The notes beneath the pieces are model-generated. The model saw nothing but the letters and a program-made list of their open reading frames with translations, made no database searches and was not told the DNA's origin. A DNA stretch of 60,090 nucleotides, taken from positions 1 through 60,090 of the forward strand of contig JAIVFU010000041.1 of assembly GCA_020829485.1 (NCBI GenBank). The letters are read 5' to 3'. The stretch is from Nostoc sp. CHAB 5834. GTDB lineage: Bacteria > Cyanobacteriota > Cyanobacteriia > Cyanobacteriales > Nostocaceae. Made by a program: the position numbers and the translations under genes. Positions 1 through 8,601 of the stretch are shown piece after piece (within the stretch, counting starts at the first letter, position 1; each line of letters starts with the position of its first letter).

Positions 1-126
1 TCATTGGTCATTGGTCATTGGTCATTGGTCATTGGTCATTGGTCATTGGTCATTGGTCATTGGTCATTGGTCATTGGTCATTGGTCATTGGTCATTGGTC
101 ATTGGTCATTGGTCATTGGTCATTGG
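1..126. repeat. Heptamer tandem repeat (TCATTGG) x18
   Basis: Eighteen perfect head-to-tail copies of TCATTGG run from the first base of the window, so the array may extend further left. Such heptameric short tandem repeats are typical of Nostocales genomes. Read on the plus strand the array has no stop codon (it gives S-L-V-I-G-H-W). Read on the minus strand every frame meets TGA within three copies. No function is visible; it lies beyond the 3' end of the minus-strand cruF. Confidence 0.95.
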
Positions 127-138
127 TTATTAATTCTT

Positions 139-216
139 CTCCCCCTGCCTACCCTGCTCCCCCTGCTCCCCCTGCTCCCTCATCCCCCCACTCCCCACTC
201 CCCACTCCCCACTCCC
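139..216. repeat. C-rich short tandem repeats (CCCCTGCT / CCCCACT)
   Basis: Degenerate copies of CCCCTGCT pass into perfect copies of CCCCACT just downstream of cruF. Related runs occur near 8.5, 9.1, 18.2, 34.7, 36.3, 37.5 and 53.2 kb, so this is a dispersed family and not part of a gene. Confidence 0.85.
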
Positions 217-228
217 TAATCTATAGGC

Positions 229-1140
229 TTATTTCAAGGCAACTTTAACGTTTCTTACCACCGAGACTTCGTTGCTTGCTGGTTCAACAGCAACTGGAGT
301 GGGTGTGGTTGAACTGCTTAACCACAGTGCCACGGCAGGAACTACACCAAGGAATAAACCGAGCAACACTGGGATAGAGAACCCAGCGGCCAAGCTTAGT
401 CCGGCGGCAAAGGCAAAGTTAGTTAAATAAACGACTAAGGGTAGATTAAGTTGCGATCGCTCTAATTTAATCGAAGCGTTTCTCCACAACAATCCTGCCA
501 CACTCATAAACAAAGCACTAGTGCCAAACCAACCTGCATAGTTCTGGTAAGGTGTGCCAAAGAAAGCTCCTGGATGTTCCCAATACCAAAAAGGCAGAGA
601 AGTTTGACTCATCGCTGGCTCAAGGGCAAAATCCCAGCAAGTGAAGAGTAAAGCACCAACGGCTATAGCCGCAATATGGCGTCCCCAACTAGGTTTTTGG
701 GCCACTTTCAAACCAGTTCTCGCAATTAAATAAGACGACAGCCCAACATAGAACCAAGATAAAGGAATTGTGAAAGGAACTAGCCCCGCAATCTTATAAC
801 CCAAGCCACTTAAGTAGCTATAATCACCAAATGGAAAACCCGTGCTGGTTCCCAGTAGTTCACTCCCCAAAGAGATAAACATAGCTGGCAGCATAAATGC
901 TAGCCAAGTTCCTAATCCCAGCGTTCGGTAGGCATAAATAGAGACAGCTATTGTCCCCAAGATGATATCTACTACACCGCCACCTGCCATACTTAACTGT
1001 ACGGCAGTTTCTCCAACCTGCGATAAGTTGAAAAGTATTTCGGCATTAGGTACGACCAGCAGCATCCCTACCAGTCCAAAGGCTTTTGACACGATATGAC
1101 CAATGAGGCATACGCGTTCAGCAATAATAAGTTGTCTCAT
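229..1140 (-). CDS. cruF: CruF-like carotenoid 1',2'-hydratase (DUF422 family)
   Basis: The 303-residue product is a polytopic membrane protein with about seven or eight hydrophobic segments. It resembles the CruF/DUF422 family, which hydrates the 1',2' double bond of gamma-carotene-type end groups on the way to myxol glycosides (myxoxanthophyll). Supporting stretches are the G-S-E-L-L-G-T-S-T-G-F-P-F-G-D-Y region at about residues 92-107 and the W-D-F-A-L-E-P-A motif near residue 175, both typical of this family. The ATG is preceded by AAGGA at a 6-base gap, which supports the start. The usual partner glycosyltransferase gene cruG is not in the window. Family assignment is firm; the exact substrate is inferred. 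Confidence 0.85.
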   Translation of the reverse strand: MRQLIIAERVCLIGHIVSKAFGLVGMLLVVPNAEILFNLSQVGETAVQLSMAGGGVVDIILGTIAVSIYAYRTLGLGTWLAFMLPAMFISLGSELLGTSTGFPFGDYSYLSGLGYKIAGLVPFTIPLSWFYVGLSSYLIARTGLKVAQKPSWGRHIAAIAVGALLFTCWDFALEPAMSQTSLPFWYWEHPGAFFGTPYQNYAGWFGTSALFMSVAGLLWRNASIKLERSQLNLPLVVYLTNFAFAAGLSLAAGFSIPVLLGLFLGVVPAVALWLSSSTTPTPVAVEPASNEVSVVRNVKVALK

Positions 1141-1671
1141 GATAATTCCTTAACAAGATGTGACACGCGGCTACTCGGCTGCTAACAGTTTACAAATGTT
1201 TAACAACATATTTAACTACTTTGTGCCGCAATTCTCTACAAACTTGTTTGGCTTTCTTGGGAAGAGCATAACAGCCTATTGATTGAAGCTATAAAAAATA
1301 TGATGATAGATTTACTAGTCTAAGCTATGTAGTCAAAATCTACATAATTTCATCTGTAAAAACTTTGGGTTTCTTGTCCCACTGATACCCGTATGATGAA
1401 TAACTCCCTCCAATACGGTTCGGTTAAGGTTATTGGTGGGGTGTTATGGTGTGTAGAGACGTTGCAATGCAACGTCTCTACAAGCGTTATCGATAGACAA
1501 ATTAAGATAATTTGATTCTATGTAAGGATCTCGTTGAGGCAGCACAACCACCATAGATTAAGCAAGCCCAACAGTAAGTGTGAAGATTGACACATTTATC
1601 CCCAAAAATCACGGCAGGGGTTACTAGCTATACCGTAATCTAGAGGTTGTTGATAAACAGCTTCTAACTTA
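1141..1671. other. Intergenic region between divergent cruF and potD
   Basis: This 531-base stretch separates two divergently transcribed genes and must hold both promoters. I see no ORF of gene-like composition. The only clear structure is the perfect palindrome at 1452-1482. No promoter could be assigned with confidence. Confidence 0.6.
1452..1482. repeat. Perfect 31-bp palindrome
   Basis: Two 15-base arms (TGTAGAGACGTTGCA and its complement) flank a single central base. A closely related palindrome built on GACGTTGCA-TGCAACGTC recurs at 35912-35934. This looks like a dispersed palindromic repeat of the genome and not a terminator, since it lies far from any 3' end. Confidence 0.85.
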
Positions 1672-2757
1672 ATGACTAACAGACGCCAATTTTTAAAAGG
1701 GGTGGCAGGGCTTTCTGGCTTATCTTTAGCTGGTTGTGGCTGGAAGCTAGCTGAAGTCCGTGCTAATTCTAATACTTCGGGTCAACGTGACCAACTTTAT
1801 ATCTTTACCTGGACGCAATATACTGACAACCAATTATTGAAAACTTTTAGCACCCAAACCGGTATGAAAGTGCTAGCAGATGTTTATGATTCCAATGATG
1901 TCATGCTGGCTAAATTACAAGCTGGAGGCGGTGGTACTTACAGCATCATCTACCCATCTGATTACATGGTGCAGAAGATGGTAAACAAAGGTTTATTAAC
2001 AGAAATAGATCACGATCGCTTAATCGGTTTAGAGAATTTATTCCCCCGGTTTCAAAATCCTAGCTATGACCCCAATAACCGATATAGCATCCCTTTTAAC
2101 TGGGGGACAACAGGTTTACTTTACAATTCTGAAAAAATCAAAGATGCACCACAAGACTGGGATTACCTTTGGCAAAACCAAAAGCAACTTAATCAACAGA
2201 TGACCTTGCTCAATGATGTTCGAGAAGTTATGGGTGCAACGTTACGGATGCTAGGTTACTCTTACAACTCAAAAAATGAACAAGAAATCAAACAAGCTTA
2301 TGAAAAATTGAAGGTGTTAAAACCTGCGATCGCACGTTTTGACACAGATGCTTGGCAAAATCAAATTCTGGCGGGAGATTTACTATTGGCAATGTGCTAT
2401 TCAGCAGATGCGGTGAGAATCTCTCAAGAAAACCCTAAACTCAAATATGTAATTCCTCGCAGTGGTTCTTCATTATGGACAGATAGTATTGTAATTCCTA
2501 AAACAGCCCCCAACCAGCCTGGAGCTTATGCTTGGATCAACATGATTTTACAACCAGAATTAGCAGCCCAAATCAGTCAGCGTTTGAATATTTCTACGCC
2601 TAATAGTGCTGGATTTGAGCAATTGCCAAAAACAATCCAAAACAATCCTAATTTATTTCCCTCAGAGTCCCTTTTAGCAAATTGTGAACGTGTTACTCCT
2701 GTAGGAGAATTTGAAGAGGTTTACGATCGCTATTGGACACAATTAACTAGCGGGTAA
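1672..2757 (+). CDS. potD: Spermidine/putrescine-binding lipoprotein PotD
   Basis: This is the 361-residue periplasmic substrate-binding component of a polyamine ABC importer. The N-terminus reads M-T-N-R-R-Q-F-L-K-G, a twin-arginine-like motif, followed by a hydrophobic run and the lipobox L-A-G-C with Cys22. It is therefore probably a Tat-exported lipoprotein. The mature part begins with L-Y-I-F-T-W-T-Q-Y and continues with the Y-P-S-D-Y-M-V stretch characteristic of PotD/PotF-type proteins. The permease gene potB follows about 120 bases downstream on the same strand. Polyamine specificity is a family inference; related proteins may bind other cationic solutes. Confidence 0.88.
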   Translation: MTNRRQFLKGVAGLSGLSLAGCGWKLAEVRANSNTSGQRDQLYIFTWTQYTDNQLLKTFSTQTGMKVLADVYDSNDVMLAKLQAGGGGTYSIIYPSDYMVQKMVNKGLLTEIDHDRLIGLENLFPRFQNPSYDPNNRYSIPFNWGTTGLLYNSEKIKDAPQDWDYLWQNQKQLNQQMTLLNDVREVMGATLRMLGYSYNSKNEQEIKQAYEKLKVLKPAIARFDTDAWQNQILAGDLLLAMCYSADAVRISQENPKLKYVIPRSGSSLWTDSIVIPKTAPNQPGAYAWINMILQPELAAQISQRLNISTPNSAGFEQLPKTIQNNPNLFPSESLLANCERVTPVGEFEEVYDRYWTQLTSG

Positions 2758-2763
2758 ATAAAT

Positions 2764-2868
2764 TTTGGATTTTAGATTTTAGATTTTAAATTCAATCCAA
2801 AATCAAAGTTGCGCTGTAAGCGCACCAAAGGTGCGACTCAAAATCCAAAATTGACATAGTTAGGAGTT
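2764..2868. repeat. Dispersed repeat: TTTTAGA heptamers, hairpins and AGGAGTTAT tail
   Basis: Copies of the heptamer TTTTAGA and their inverted counterpart are followed by short hairpins (GCGC-TGTAA-GCGC and GCACC-AAA-GGTGC). The element ends in a tail running AATTGACATAGTTAGGAG. A second element with the same heptamers and nearly the same tail is at 32522-32600. Here the tail places AGGAG 9 bases before the potB ATG, so the repeat appears to supply the ribosome binding site. Confidence 0.7.
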
Positions 2869-2875
2869 ATAAGTG

Positions 2876-3769
2876 ATGAATTTGGAAACGAATGATATTT
2901 CTAAAATAGAAGAATTGCATAACCCACGAGCGAATTGGCTACAACCTTTGGTATTACTTGCACCATCTGGGATTTGGTTATTACTTTTGTTGGTGCTGCC
3001 AACTTTGATAATTTTCCAGTTAAGTTTAGTTGCAGACATCCGCCCAGGAGATTTGGTCAATCCCAACGGATTCAAAAACTACATTAGAATATTTGACCCT
3101 CTTTATGTGCAAGTAATTGTGCGATCGCTATTTTTTGCGTTTGGTACTACAATAATTTGTTTAATATTGGGCTTCCCCGTCGCCTATTGGATTGCTCAGA
3201 TAGCGCCGCAGCGTTGGCGAAATTTGCTGCTATTAGCCTTTGTCTTACCTTTGTGGACTTCCTCGTTACTTCGTTCTTATGCTTGGATTACAATTCTTCG
3301 TCCTAGTGGTTTATTGAACAGTTTACTCAGCAATTTAGGCTTGCCTACTTTGCAATTACTTAACCAGAGTCAAGCTGTATTTATTGGTATGAGTTACAGC
3401 TTGTTACCCTATATGGTTTTGATTTTATATGCTTCTCTCGAAAAGCTAGACAAGCGGTTGTTAGAAGCGGCGGCTGATTTAGGTGCAAATCCGGTGGAAA
3501 CTTTTTGCCAAGTAACCGTACCGCAAATTTTTCCGGGAATTGCGGCTGCTTCTATGCTTGTATTCATCACAGGCTTGGGGGATTTTGTCGATCCAGAATT
3601 ACTTGGTGGTGCTTCTAGTATGACGGCAGCACGGTTAGTTTATAACCAGTTTCTAGGAGCAACGCAAAATTGGGGATTTGGTTCAGCTTTAAGTATGACG
3701 TTAATTTTGCTTGTTAGTATTGCGATCGCGCTTTTAATTAAGTTTGGCGAGGCTGCACCCAAACGCTAA
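2876..3769 (+). CDS. potB: Polyamine ABC transporter permease PotB
   Basis: This is a 297-residue inner-membrane permease with about six membrane segments. The cytoplasmic EAA loop that contacts the ATPase is visible as E-A-A-A-D-L-G-A-N-P at about residues 197-206. The N-terminal extension before the first membrane segment and the overall length fit PotB. I chose the ATG at 2876 because AGGAG (2862-2866) lies 9 bases upstream; an in-frame GTG at 2873 is a possible alternative. It follows potD, but the gene after it is an unrelated Uma2 protein. The usual second permease (potC) and ATPase (potA) are absent here and would have to be encoded elsewhere. Confidence 0.88.
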   Translation: MNLETNDISKIEELHNPRANWLQPLVLLAPSGIWLLLLLVLPTLIIFQLSLVADIRPGDLVNPNGFKNYIRIFDPLYVQVIVRSLFFAFGTTIICLILGFPVAYWIAQIAPQRWRNLLLLAFVLPLWTSSLLRSYAWITILRPSGLLNSLLSNLGLPTLQLLNQSQAVFIGMSYSLLPYMVLILYASLEKLDKRLLEAAADLGANPVETFCQVTVPQIFPGIAAASMLVFITGLGDFVDPELLGGASSMTAARLVYNQFLGATQNWGFGSALSMTLILLVSIAIALLIKFGEAAPKR

Positions 3770-3827
3770 ACTTTTTGTCACTCATTTATATATAATAAGG
3801 GCATCAAACGCCAGCGAGACAACGGTT

Positions 3828-4532
3828 ATGCTCTCACCTGATCTCAAAAATGCGTTACCAACTACTGATGAACTTCCCTGTTCAGACGATACGCCAGTGG
3901 ATAACGAAGATCAAAATTTTTTGCCCAACATTTTACTATTCTTACTCAACTCCATTTGGGCAAATCGTATGGATTGGTACTTCGGGGTAGATATGGGAGT
4001 ATATCACACCACAGGAGTAAATCCCAGAGTACCTGTAGTGCCAGATGCTTTTTTAAGTGTGGGAGTAGAACGGAAAAAGGGTGGCAAATCACGCAAAAGT
4101 TACGCGGTTTGGGAAGAAAATGGGGTAGTTCCAATATTCACATTAGAAATGGTATCTCACACCCCCGGAGGTGAATACGACGAGAAGCTAGATATATACA
4201 AAAAACTCGGTGTATTGTACTACGTAATTTATAACCCTGAGTTTTGGCGACGCGACCAACATCAACCCTTTGAAGTATATAAGTTAATAGATGGAAACTA
4301 CGAATTACAAATAGGTGAACCTTATTTGATGCCAGAGGTGGGGTTAGGTATTGGACGAAACCAAGCTGTAATTGCCGGGATACAACAGGAATTTTTATGT
4401 TGGTATGATGAGCAAGGAAATCGCTATTTGACAGATGCAGAACAGGCAGAACAGCAGCGACTAAGGGCTGAACAATTAGCGCAGTATTTACGTTCTCTAG
4501 GTGTAGATCCAAATAATCTACCTGGTAATTAA
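3828..4532 (+). CDS. Uma2-family putative nuclease (DUF820)
   Basis: This 234-residue protein belongs to the Uma2/DUF820 family, which has a PD-(D/E)XK-like fold and is greatly expanded in filamentous cyanobacteria. The conserved core is visible: V-V-P-D-A-F-L-S-V-G with the metal-binding Asp, then T-L-E-M-V-S and E-Y-D-E-K-L-D-I-Y-K-K-L-G. The C-terminus is a charged Gln/Glu/Arg-rich helix, also usual in this family. The frame is open 84 bases further upstream, but that part overlaps the end of potB, so the ATG at 3828 is preferred. The biological role of the family is unknown. It is downstream of potB only by position. Confidence 0.75.
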   Translation: MLSPDLKNALPTTDELPCSDDTPVDNEDQNFLPNILLFLLNSIWANRMDWYFGVDMGVYHTTGVNPRVPVVPDAFLSVGVERKKGGKSRKSYAVWEENGVVPIFTLEMVSHTPGGEYDEKLDIYKKLGVLYYVIYNPEFWRRDQHQPFEVYKLIDGNYELQIGEPYLMPEVGLGIGRNQAVIAGIQQEFLCWYDEQGNRYLTDAEQAEQQRLRAEQLAQYLRSLGVDPNNLPGN

Positions 4533-4636
4533 GGCGATCGCATTTACCAAAATATCAAACCGCAACACGAGAGTCATTAGTTCTTGAGATACTACACCCA
4601 CTCTTTAACGTGGTTTTAACCAACTTTGGGGGTTTA

Positions 4637-4787
4637 ATATCAAGTTCGGGTGATTACTTATCATAAAATTTATCAATGTAGGTTGGGTTGAACGGCAGTG
4701 AAACCCAACATGAGCAAGAATAAAATGTTGGGTTTCGTTCCTTAACCCAACCTACAGATATTATAAGTGTTTAACCGAACCTGATAT
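4637..4787. repeat. 151-bp element of three nested inverted repeats
   Basis: Three inverted repeats are nested: 4637-4651 with 4774-4787 (ATATCA-GTTCGG type), 4677-4689 with 4744-4756 (TGTAGGTTGGGTT), and 4700-4711 with 4725-4736 (GAAACCCAACAT). Together they fill most of the 313-base gap between the Uma2 gene and pixL. The arrangement suggests a small non-autonomous element. It carries no ORF. Confidence 0.75.
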
Positions 4788-4830
4788 AAGAGGTTGTTTC
4801 AAAAGTCTTAGGCTACGCTCAGTACAAGTG

Positions 4831-4862
4831 ACCAATGACTAATGACTAATGACTAATGACTA
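4831..4862. repeat. TAATGAC heptamer repeat overlapping the pixL 3' end
   Basis: One CAATGAC and three TAATGAC copies sit at 4833-4860. They overlap the last codons of pixL. On the minus strand the repeat reads CATTAGT and contains TAG, which provides the pixL stop codon. Confidence 0.85.
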
Positions 4863-7800
4863 AATGGTTTAAATCATCTGTATTACTGTTAATTAAATCC
4901 TTAATTGTAGAAAGAAACTCATGCTCTAAATAAGGCTTAGTCATGTAAGCCTTTGCACCCAATTCTTGAGCAAGCTGGCGATGTTTTTCAGCGCTGCGAG
5001 AAGTGAGAATCACTACAGGTTTTTTTGCTAAATTGGGGTATTGACGGAAATTGCCCAACAACTCAAAACCATTCATTCGTGGCATCTCTAAATCAGAGAT
5101 GACAACTTGTATTTCTGGATGTAACTGTAACTTTTCTAAAGCTTCTACACCATTTTGAGCCTGTATTACTTGATAACCAGATTTTTGCAGTGTGAGAGAG
5201 ATAGTTTGGCGCAGACTAATTGCATCATCTACTACTAAAACAACTTTTGGTAATTTATAATCTGGCTCTTGAGAGTAACTGGGTTGGGTTTCTATAGGTG
5301 ATTTATTATCTGGTTCTTGAGAGTAACTGGGTTGGGTTTCTATAGATGAATTGTTATCTGCCTCTTGAGAATAACTGGGTTGGGTTTCTATAGTTGTTGT
5401 GGAAGTAGATGCAGCAAGTAATGGTGTTGATGAAAAAGTATGTCCTGATATCGCTAAGGCTTTTTTATTTGACAAAGAAGGTACTGGTAGCGCCATGACA
5501 TCAAGTGTTGTTTGTTGAAGCTCGTTAGATACCAGCAATGAAGCATCAATTACTAAGATGAGATTACCATTAGCTAAACTACTACAACCATAAATGTATT
5601 TTGGCGGTGCGATCGCATTTCCTAAAGGTCTGATTACCAGTTCTTGTTCACCAATTATTTGGTCAACTTCTAAAGCAAACATTCCCTGATTTCGTCGTAG
5701 CAAAAGCACCGGATTTTTCGCTATGCTTGGGTCGTGATTACTTGATGTGTTGTATAAAGTATCATTATTAAAGCATGAATCATTATAATTAATTAACTTT
5801 GAAAGTTGACGGAGGCTGACCATAGTCTCATCATCATCTGTATTCCAATGTAAGACTTTTTTACCTTCAATTTCTTTAATCTGCTGCTCAGAGGGAATCA
5901 AGATTTTTTCGATGCTGTCCAAAAGAAGGGCATAAACAACACCTTTGGCTTGAACAAGCATTAATTTTTCGGTAGTCATAGAAAAAGGAATTTTGAGTAT
6001 GAATATTGTTCCTTGGTTGGGTAAGGATTGAACTGAAATTGAACCATTAAGTGCGTTCATCTGAGTCCGCACGATATCTAACCCCATACCACGCCCAGAG
6101 ATTTCACTTACTTTACCAGCAGTAGAAAATCCAGGTGAAAATATCATATCTAACAGTTCAGATTCAGCCAGATTAGAAGCATAGGTGATAGTTTTTTCTT
6201 CACTTTGTATGGGATAAAATTCAGCAGCTTTTCTGCGAATTCTGTCTAAATTTAATCCCTGTCCATCATCCCGAACCTCAATAACAGTTTGACTACCCTG
6301 ATGATAGGCGCGGATTTCGATTAACCCTTGTTCTGGTTTACCAAACTCTCGGCGAAGTTGCGGAGATTCAATCCCGTGGTCAAAAGCATTACGTATTAAA
6401 TGTAACAAGGGATCGTACAGCTTTTCTGCGATCGCTTTATCAACTAGTACTTCAGTACCAGTAAGTTTCAATTCTACAAGTTTGGCATGAACATTCCCCA
6501 ACTTATCTACCATGTGGGGGAAGCGATTCAGGATATTGCCCAAAGGCGACATTCGAGCTTCTACTAAGCTATCTATAATATTAAGAGTTAAGTTTTCTTG
6601 TTTGTCACTAATTTGAGCAGCTTGCGTCAGAAGTAAGTCAAGAGACTCTGTGGTTTCTTGTAGTTGCAGTGTCTCTTCTATTGCTTCATGCAATGTCATC
6701 TGAAAATCTGTATATACATCCATTTCTAAAGAGTCAAATTTCACTGCAAAATTTTGCGTTTGTTGTGAGGCAATATTTTGTCTTTGTAATGGTAGATCAC
6801 GTAATTCATTTAAAGTTGTTTGGTGTCTAGTGAGTTGCTGAATTAATTGGTCAATTATTTCTTTGACTTGTTCATCTTGCAAACTACGCCGTTTTTGGTA
6901 AATCAACGATTCCCCAGCAAGATAATTGAGGTGTTGCAATCTTTCTGTATCTACTCGAATAAATGAAGGTTGGCGAAAGTTTTTAGTTTGAACATACTCT
7001 GATTTATCTTCTATTTCTTTGTTGATTTGTGTAGCTAAATCCGGCATGACTTCAATAGCTGTTTCAGGAACATTTACAACTTCCTGCTCGTTGACAGTTA
7101 ATGAATCAAGCTTTCCTGGATAATCATCATTTGTACTTCTCACTACTTGTTCTGTAAGGTTTTCGCTAGCTTCTTCTCCCCATATTGCTTCTAGCAGGTT
7201 CTCAGTTGTTTGAGAAGAACCATTAGGTATTTCTTTAATAACTAAGAGCGTTTGTAACTTGGGGTTATCAAGCCAGTTTTTCTCTTTACTAGTAACAGGA
7301 GAACAGCTTTTATATTCTTGTGCTAATCTATGAATTCGGTTTTGTAATATTTTAATAACTAAGATATAGCTATCAGATTTTTTAACAGAATACTGGAACT
7401 TCGCTACAGCAAATAAAATGATTAAAATTATCCCATGTCGATAAATAGAAAGGTTTTGACTATCTTCTTCATCTTGAACAAAATCAAGAAAGTTTTTTAG
7501 CCAATTATCGATATAATCAAGTAATTTTTCTTTTTCTAACCTGGGAACCATTAAATCAAAATTAAGCTCTGTCTCTGGTATTTTGATTTCGTGATTAAAC
7601 CAGCCAAAAATGTAACGAATGACTTTTAAATAAAACTTGGCAGTTGTTGGCTTTACTGATTCATTTTTATCGTTATCAGATGTAGTGATAAATTGGTAAA
7701 ATTGTTCTTCTGAAATATTTTGTAATTCTTCAGATAACTCATTATTTGTTACTGTTGTGAGTTTTTGCAAAGCTGGAGAAGTTTTTCCGCCAGAAGTGCG

Positions 7801-8535
7801 ATCGCCTTCTAATACCAATTTTTGTGCTTGTTGCAAATCTGCAAGGGCAATTTCTGCAATTTGCTGCACCTGAGTGGGGTTTGCTTGCAGCGCTGACAGA
7901 ATTGTTTGAGAAATTTCTCCCAATCCAGGTAAATTTAGAGATTCTGCTAAACCGAGAAACACCTCAGCCTGAGAGTGTAAAAACTTGATAAATTCGTCAT
8001 TACTTGGTGGATTGTTAACAGCTTCAGCAATACTGTTTATACGTTGCTCTACTCCCACTTCAAAAACGGACTGGACAATATCAAATCCCAGTTCTTCAGA
8101 AGTGGGAATATGAGTTTCAGCACCAAATGCATCACCCAGCTTTTCTTGCAACTGTGCAAACACTGAACTCGCTCGATGTAGCAATTCTTCATCATTAACA
8201 GTACTGCCGATTAATTCGGTATTTAATGCTATGCTAAGACACTCATAAGCTTGTAACAAAAGTGTTTGTAATTCGGCATCAACTACAACTTTTGGATTAT
8301 ATAGAGCCTTAAATACATCTTCTAAAAAATGGGCTATCATCTTAATGACTTCTAGCCCAACATTAGCAGCGCCACCTTTAAGTGTATGAGTAGCCCGCAT
8401 TAAGTTATGAACTTTAGCAATGCTGTAATCTTCCGATAAGCTAAATAGTTCTTGTTCAATAATTTGGACTAATTCTGGGGCTTCAGCCAGAAAGTAGATG
8501 TATCCTTGTTCGCGGATTTCGTTATCTGTAATCAT
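4846..8535 (-). CDS. pixL: CheA-type hybrid histidine kinase PixL
   Basis: This is the phototaxis-operon kinase, about 1229 residues from the ATG at 8535. Domains in order are: an N-terminal Hpt with phosphorylatable His50 in H-T-L-K-G-G; a long poorly conserved linker; the CheA dimerisation and ATPase core with N-box L-I-R-N-A-F-D-H-G-I and G-boxes D-D-G-Q-G-L and G-R-G-M-G-L-D-I-V; a CheW-like domain; a linker holding three copies of a 16-residue repeat; and a C-terminal receiver with phospho-acceptor Asp near residue 1148 (S-D-L-E-M-P). The frame stays open upstream to an ATG at 8625 and a TTG at 8637, but that part is a translated GGGGAGT repeat (P-T-P-H-S-P-L), so 8535 is preferred although no ribosome site is visible. 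It probably receives signals from PixJ through PixI. Confidence 0.88.
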   Translation of the reverse strand: MITDNEIREQGYIYFLAEAPELVQIIEQELFSLSEDYSIAKVHNLMRATHTLKGGAANVGLEVIKMIAHFLEDVFKALYNPKVVVDAELQTLLLQAYECLSIALNTELIGSTVNDEELLHRASSVFAQLQEKLGDAFGAETHIPTSEELGFDIVQSVFEVGVEQRINSIAEAVNNPPSNDEFIKFLHSQAEVFLGLAESLNLPGLGEISQTILSALQANPTQVQQIAEIALADLQQAQKLVLEGDRTSGGKTSPALQKLTTVTNNELSEELQNISEEQFYQFITTSDNDKNESVKPTTAKFYLKVIRYIFGWFNHEIKIPETELNFDLMVPRLEKEKLLDYIDNWLKNFLDFVQDEEDSQNLSIYRHGIILIILFAVAKFQYSVKKSDSYILVIKILQNRIHRLAQEYKSCSPVTSKEKNWLDNPKLQTLLVIKEIPNGSSQTTENLLEAIWGEEASENLTEQVVRSTNDDYPGKLDSLTVNEQEVVNVPETAIEVMPDLATQINKEIEDKSEYVQTKNFRQPSFIRVDTERLQHLNYLAGESLIYQKRRSLQDEQVKEIIDQLIQQLTRHQTTLNELRDLPLQRQNIASQQTQNFAVKFDSLEMDVYTDFQMTLHEAIEETLQLQETTESLDLLLTQAAQISDKQENLTLNIIDSLVEARMSPLGNILNRFPHMVDKLGNVHAKLVELKLTGTEVLVDKAIAEKLYDPLLHLIRNAFDHGIESPQLRREFGKPEQGLIEIRAYHQGSQTVIEVRDDGQGLNLDRIRRKAAEFYPIQSEEKTITYASNLAESELLDMIFSPGFSTAGKVSEISGRGMGLDIVRTQMNALNGSISVQSLPNQGTIFILKIPFSMTTEKLMLVQAKGVVYALLLDSIEKILIPSEQQIKEIEGKKVLHWNTDDDETMVSLRQLSKLINYNDSCFNNDTLYNTSSNHDPSIAKNPVLLLRRNQGMFALEVDQIIGEQELVIRPLGNAIAPPKYIYGCSSLANGNLILVIDASLLVSNELQQTTLDVMALPVPSLSNKKALAISGHTFSSTPLLAASTSTTTIETQPSYSQEADNNSSIETQPSYSQEPDNKSPIETQPSYSQEPDYKLPKVVLVVDDAISLRQTISLTLQKSGYQVIQAQNGVEALEKLQLHPEIQVVISDLEMPRMNGFELLGNFRQYPNLAKKPVVILTSRSAEKHRQLAQELGAKAYMTKPYLEHEFLSTIKDLINSNTDDLNHLVISH
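5262..5395. repeat. Three 48-bp tandem repeats inside pixL
   Basis: Three near-identical 48-base units encode the 16-residue repeat containing I-E-T-Q-P-S-Y-S-Q-E. They form a flexible linker between the CheW-like and receiver domains of PixL. The high nucleotide identity points to recent expansion. Confidence 0.85.
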
Positions 8536-8538
8536 AAG

Positions 8539-8601
8539 TGGGGAGTGGGGAGTGGGGAGTGGGGAGTGGGGAGTGGGGGATGGAGAATGGGGAGTTGGGA
8601 G
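8539..8601. repeat. GGGGAGT heptamer array at the pixL 5' end
   Basis: About nine perfect or slightly varied copies of GGGGAGT abut the probable pixL ATG. The array has no stop codon in any of the six frames. It therefore either forms the 5' untranslated leader or encodes a P-T-P-H-S-P-L N-terminal extension of PixL. Confidence 0.9.

Noticed and set aside
4..248. Two open frames through the window-start heptamers
   Set aside because: They are translations of TCATTGG and C-rich repeats with no gene-like composition or ribosome site.
3744..3827. Longer Uma2 protein starting inside potB
   Set aside because: The extra 28 residues overlap the potB end and lack family similarity; the ATG at 3828 fits the family.
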